Below, piece by piece: positions 21,264 to 23,277 of a stretch of 23,277 bases of DNA; within the stretch, counting starts at the first letter, position 1; every line of letters starts with the position of its first letter. A program made the position numbers and the translations under genes. The stretch spans positions 1-23,277 of the forward strand of contig UQUD01000020.1 in the NCBI GenBank assembly GCA_900544225.1. The letters are read 5' to 3'. The stretch comes from an uncultured Collinsella sp. Its GTDB lineage: Bacteria > Actinomycetota > Coriobacteriia > Coriobacteriales > Coriobacteriaceae. Under the pieces are notes generated by a model. It made no database searches. It saw nothing but the letters and a program-made list of their open reading frames with translations, and was not told the origin of the DNA.

Positions 21264-21375
21264 GTATCCTCCCATAACGGTTGAATGATAGTTATCCATA
21301 CAGTTCGATATTCTAGCAGCTCGGCTCATTTGGGCTATACAGATAAGGCATTGGCGGGATGGTTTTTCAAACGAA

Positions 21376-21407
21376 AAGCGCCCGCGGCCAAATGGTCGCG
21401 GGCGCTT
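21376..21407 (-). terminator. terminator of the EIIA gene
   Basis: AAGCGCCCGCGGCC/GGTCGCGGGCGCTT, a 14-bp stem with one wobble and loop AAAT. On the minus strand TTTTCG follows. Confidence 0.9.
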
Positions 21408-21444
21408 GACGAGGTGCCTTTTGGCTGTGTGGCGCGGGGCCTGA

Positions 21445-22008
21445 CTACTTGGTCTTGGCCACCAGCAGCGGGTCGCCCAGCTTGACGAGCGGGTTGCCGC
21501 CGATAAGCGTTCCAGACTCGCCGACATGGTCGATGCTCTTAAGACGATCGAGCTCGGAGACGATGACGGTCACGATGTCTTCGTGACCAGCGGCCTTAAT
21601 GGCCTCGCGGTCGAAGCTGATGAGCGGCTGGCCTGCCTTGACCACATCGCCCATCTCGACAAAGCGGGCAAAACCCTTGCCGTTCATTTCCACGGTGCCC
21701 AGGCCAACATGGATGAACACGCGAAGACCGTCCTCGGTGATCATGCCAATGGAGTGGTTGGTGACGGTGGTAGCGCCGATGCGGCCGTTGGCGGGCGCAT
21801 AGATGGTGCCGGTAATGGGCTCGATGCCATAGCCCTGGCCAAGCATGCCCGAGGCGATCGTCTCGTCGGGGACCTCGTTCAGGTTGACGAGCACGCCGTT
21901 GACGGGGGCATAGATGACGCCTTCGCGGGTGGCGAAGCTTGCTGCGGGCGGAACGGACGCCTCGCCCGTCGAGGTGAAGGTGGACTTAAGCGAATCGAGC
22001 AGACCCAT
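21445..22008 (-). CDS. PTS glucose-family EIIA domain protein
   Basis: 187 residues. It is a stand-alone IIA-Glc (Crr)-like phosphocarrier: APVNGVLVNLNEVPDETIASGMLGQGYGIEP, then TNHSIGMITEDGLRVFIHVGLGTVEM. H100 is the expected phosphohistidine and H85 its partner. It takes phosphate from HPr and passes it to a sugar-specific EIIB, and may regulate other proteins. The first 20 residues are an amphipathic leader (MGLLDSLKSTFTSTGE), as in E. coli Crr. GGAGG lies 6 nt before ATG 22008. No EIIB/EIIC is nearby, so it must serve partners encoded elsewhere. Confidence 0.92.
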   Translation of the reverse strand: MGLLDSLKSTFTSTGEASVPPAASFATREGVIYAPVNGVLVNLNEVPDETIASGMLGQGYGIEPITGTIYAPANGRIGATTVTNHSIGMITEDGLRVFIHVGLGTVEMNGKGFARFVEMGDVVKAGQPLISFDREAIKAAGHEDIVTVIVSELDRLKSIDHVGESGTLIGGNPLVKLGDPLLVAKTK

Positions 22009-22055
22009 AGTTGCCTCCAACTTAAATAGGCGCATATCGCGCGTTTGGTTTGCCG

Positions 22056-22065
22056 GAAACGTTTC
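22056..22065. promoter_or_regulatory. GAAACGTTTC palindrome upstream of the EIIA gene
   Basis: A perfect 10-bp palindrome with a central CG, of the form bound by LacI/CcpA-family repressors. It lies 48 nt before the EIIA start in the divergent intergenic region. Regulation by sugar status is inferred. Confidence 0.45.
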
Positions 22066-22205
22066 ATATGTGTTTCGCGGCTTGGTCAACATCCCTCATT
22101 CTACGCTGCTCAGCGATGGTCCTGAGCTGGGATTATGTGATATATCAGTTGATGGGAAGCTTATTGCTGAAGTGTTTCTGTGCCACGGGCCCAAGTGGGG
22201 TACGC

Positions 22206-22233
22206 TTGAAAACGAAAAACAAGGGCGCATAAT
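22206..22233 (+). promoter_or_regulatory. promoter of the alpha/beta hydrolase gene
   Basis: TTGAAA (22206-22211), 16-nt spacer, CATAAT (22228-22233). The start codon is only 20 nt beyond, so the transcript has a very short leader containing AAGGGAG. Confidence 0.65.
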
Positions 22234-22252
22234 TTGCGCGAAGGGAGCACAT

Positions 22253-23155
22253 ATGATTGTCGAGAACCACGCGCTGTGGGGCGAGGAGCCGACCGAGGAA
22301 TATCCAGCGACGTTTACGTATTTGGGTGCCGAGCCGCTGCCCGATAAACCGAATGGCCGCCGCCCTGCCGTGATTATCTGCGGCGGAGGTGCGTTTACGC
22401 ATATCGCCCCGCATGAACAGGATCCCGTGGCGTTTGCGTTTTTGGATCACGGTTACCAGGCCTTTGTGCTCAACTATGTGACGAGTGGCACGGGTGACGT
22501 GAGCTTTCCGCACCCCCAGGCAGATCTTGCCAAGATGGTCGCCACGGTTCGTGCGAATGCCGACGAGTGGCATGTCGATCCCAAGCGCGTGTGCGTTGTG
22601 GGCTTTTCTGCGGGCGGTATGATCTGCGCCTCGCTGGCAACACAGTGGAAGACCGGCCCCTTCGCGGGCCTGGCAGGGGCGCGTCCGGACGACATTCGTC
22701 CCGATGTCGTGGTGCTGGGCTATCCGCTGCTCGACTTTGCCTATGTGCGCGACATGCAGACGCGCGACCCGCGCATCGACCTGCGCGTGCCAAAGACGGG
22801 CGGCAAGACGGGGCGCGATTTGCTCAACGACTATTTGTCGATGGTGACGGGTGGCGAGGCAACTGACGAGCATCTGGCCGACATCTGCCCCACCACACAT
22901 GTTTCGCGCCAGATGCCGCCGACCTTTGTGTGGGGCGTGTCCGATGACAAGACGGCGCCGATCGCGCAGGTCTATCCGTTTGCGCAGCGCATGGCCGAGG
23001 AGGGCGTCGCATGCGAGATGCACGTCTTTGACCAGGGCGGCCACGGCCTTTCGCTCGGCAACGCCAACACCGCGGTCGACAACGAGGACAAGCAGGTGGC
23101 TGTCCGTCCTTGGATTCGCTTAGCCTTCCGCTTCCTGGAGCGCCATGGGTTTTAG
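22253..23155 (+). CDS. alpha/beta hydrolase (esterase/acetyl-esterase type)
   Basis: 300 residues, cytosolic. An oxyanion loop CGGGAF (43-48) replaces the common HGGG. The nucleophile elbow is GFSAGG (S119), the acid is in GVSDDKTAP (D231 or D232) and the histidine in QGGHGLS (H264), giving a complete Ser-Asp-His triad. VLNYVTSGT and PHPQADLAKMVATVRAN resemble the BD-FAE/acetyl-xylan esterase-like group. ATG 22253 is supported by AAGGGAG 7 nt upstream and the promoter 20 nt upstream; the frame extends back to 21914 only by chance over the EIIA promoter region. Substrate not known. Confidence 0.88.
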   Translation: MIVENHALWGEEPTEEYPATFTYLGAEPLPDKPNGRRPAVIICGGGAFTHIAPHEQDPVAFAFLDHGYQAFVLNYVTSGTGDVSFPHPQADLAKMVATVRANADEWHVDPKRVCVVGFSAGGMICASLATQWKTGPFAGLAGARPDDIRPDVVVLGYPLLDFAYVRDMQTRDPRIDLRVPKTGGKTGRDLLNDYLSMVTGGEATDEHLADICPTTHVSRQMPPTFVWGVSDDKTAPIAQVYPFAQRMAEEGVACEMHVFDQGGHGLSLGNANTAVDNEDKQVAVRPWIRLAFRFLERHGF

Positions 23156-23181
23156 TTACGGCGTTTTACCAAACGCCGTAA
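23156..23181 (+). terminator. hairpin after the hydrolase gene
   Basis: TTACGGCGTTT/AAACGCCGTAA, a perfect 11-bp stem with loop TACC, starting right after the stop codon. There is no T-run beyond it, so termination would be weak or need Rho. Confidence 0.55.
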
Positions 23182-23201
23182 CCACTTGACGCTGCGCCTT
23201 T

Positions 23202-23230
23202 GGTTCCGCCGTTCTAACGAACGGCGGACC
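23202..23230. repeat. second hairpin at the window end
   Basis: GGTTCCGCCGTTC/GAACGGCGGACC (one bulged T, loop TAAC). Like the first hairpin it is followed by a GACGCTGC motif (23234-23241; the first is at 23188-23195). Confidence 0.5.
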
Positions 23231-23277
23231 GGTCGACGCTGCAAGCCCGCCAGAGCGGCAATCTGACGTTCAGCTTC

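Noticed and set aside
19812..21284. 490-residue plus-strand frame antisense to asnS
   Set aside because: asnS is certain on the minus strand; the plus frame has no recognisable domain.

Overview
The window reads as chromosomal DNA of a high-GC Gram-positive bacterium. Gene content, codon use (strong G/C third positions with many GCC, GTC and CGC codons) and the order of the translation genes fit a gut coriobacterium such as Collinsella. That placement is a judgement from pattern and no search was run. Most of the window is core chromosome. The accessory material is concentrated at about 1.59-5.45 kb and in the minus-strand block at 10-19 kb.

Left part (1-1559, +): the 3' end of rlmB (23S rRNA 2'-O-methyltransferase) is followed by a YacP/Rae1-type NYN endoribonuclease. 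In Firmicutes this pair leads into the secE-nusG-rplK-rplA cluster. Here about 4 kb of accessory DNA lies between them: an HTH-HipA-like kinase fusion on the minus strand with three copies of a 12-bp operator half-site, a tRNA-Thr, a two-gene operon of unknown function, and two tandem hairpin repeats. Next comes a strong promoter for tRNA-Tyr, tRNA-Thr, tRNA-Met and tuf, then rpmG, tRNA-Trp, secE, nusG, rplK and rplA (5.5-9.9 kb, +). A stem-internal-loop next to the rplA ribosome binding site closely resembles the L1 protein's binding site on 23S rRNA. It is probably an autoregulatory element.

Middle (10.0-18.7 kb, all -): in transcription order these are an ABC importer (lipoprotein, permease, ATPase; TrpXYZ-like/ABC_sub_bind family), a wall-anchored 5'-nucleotidase, an MscS channel, a cytosolic ParB-like/BMP-domain fusion, and a metallophosphoesterase that overlaps the fusion gene by 4 nt. 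Three identical 37-bp inverted repeats sit at or just after the stop codons of three of these genes. They look like a dispersed REP-type element serving as terminators.

Right part (18.8-23.2 kb): an HTH-WYL-like regulator, asnS and a glucose-family PTS EIIA domain protein on the minus strand, then a divergent alpha/beta hydrolase on the plus strand. The window ends in a series of small hairpins, each followed by a similar GACG-containing motif, which probably continues past the edge.

How the genes may work together: the translation genes form a conventional growth-regulated block. The secreted 5'-nucleotidase would release nucleosides outside the cell, and a BMP (nucleoside-binding type) domain occurs inside the cell nearby. 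A link between nucleoside availability and that uncharacterised fusion protein is therefore conceivable, but this is inference only.
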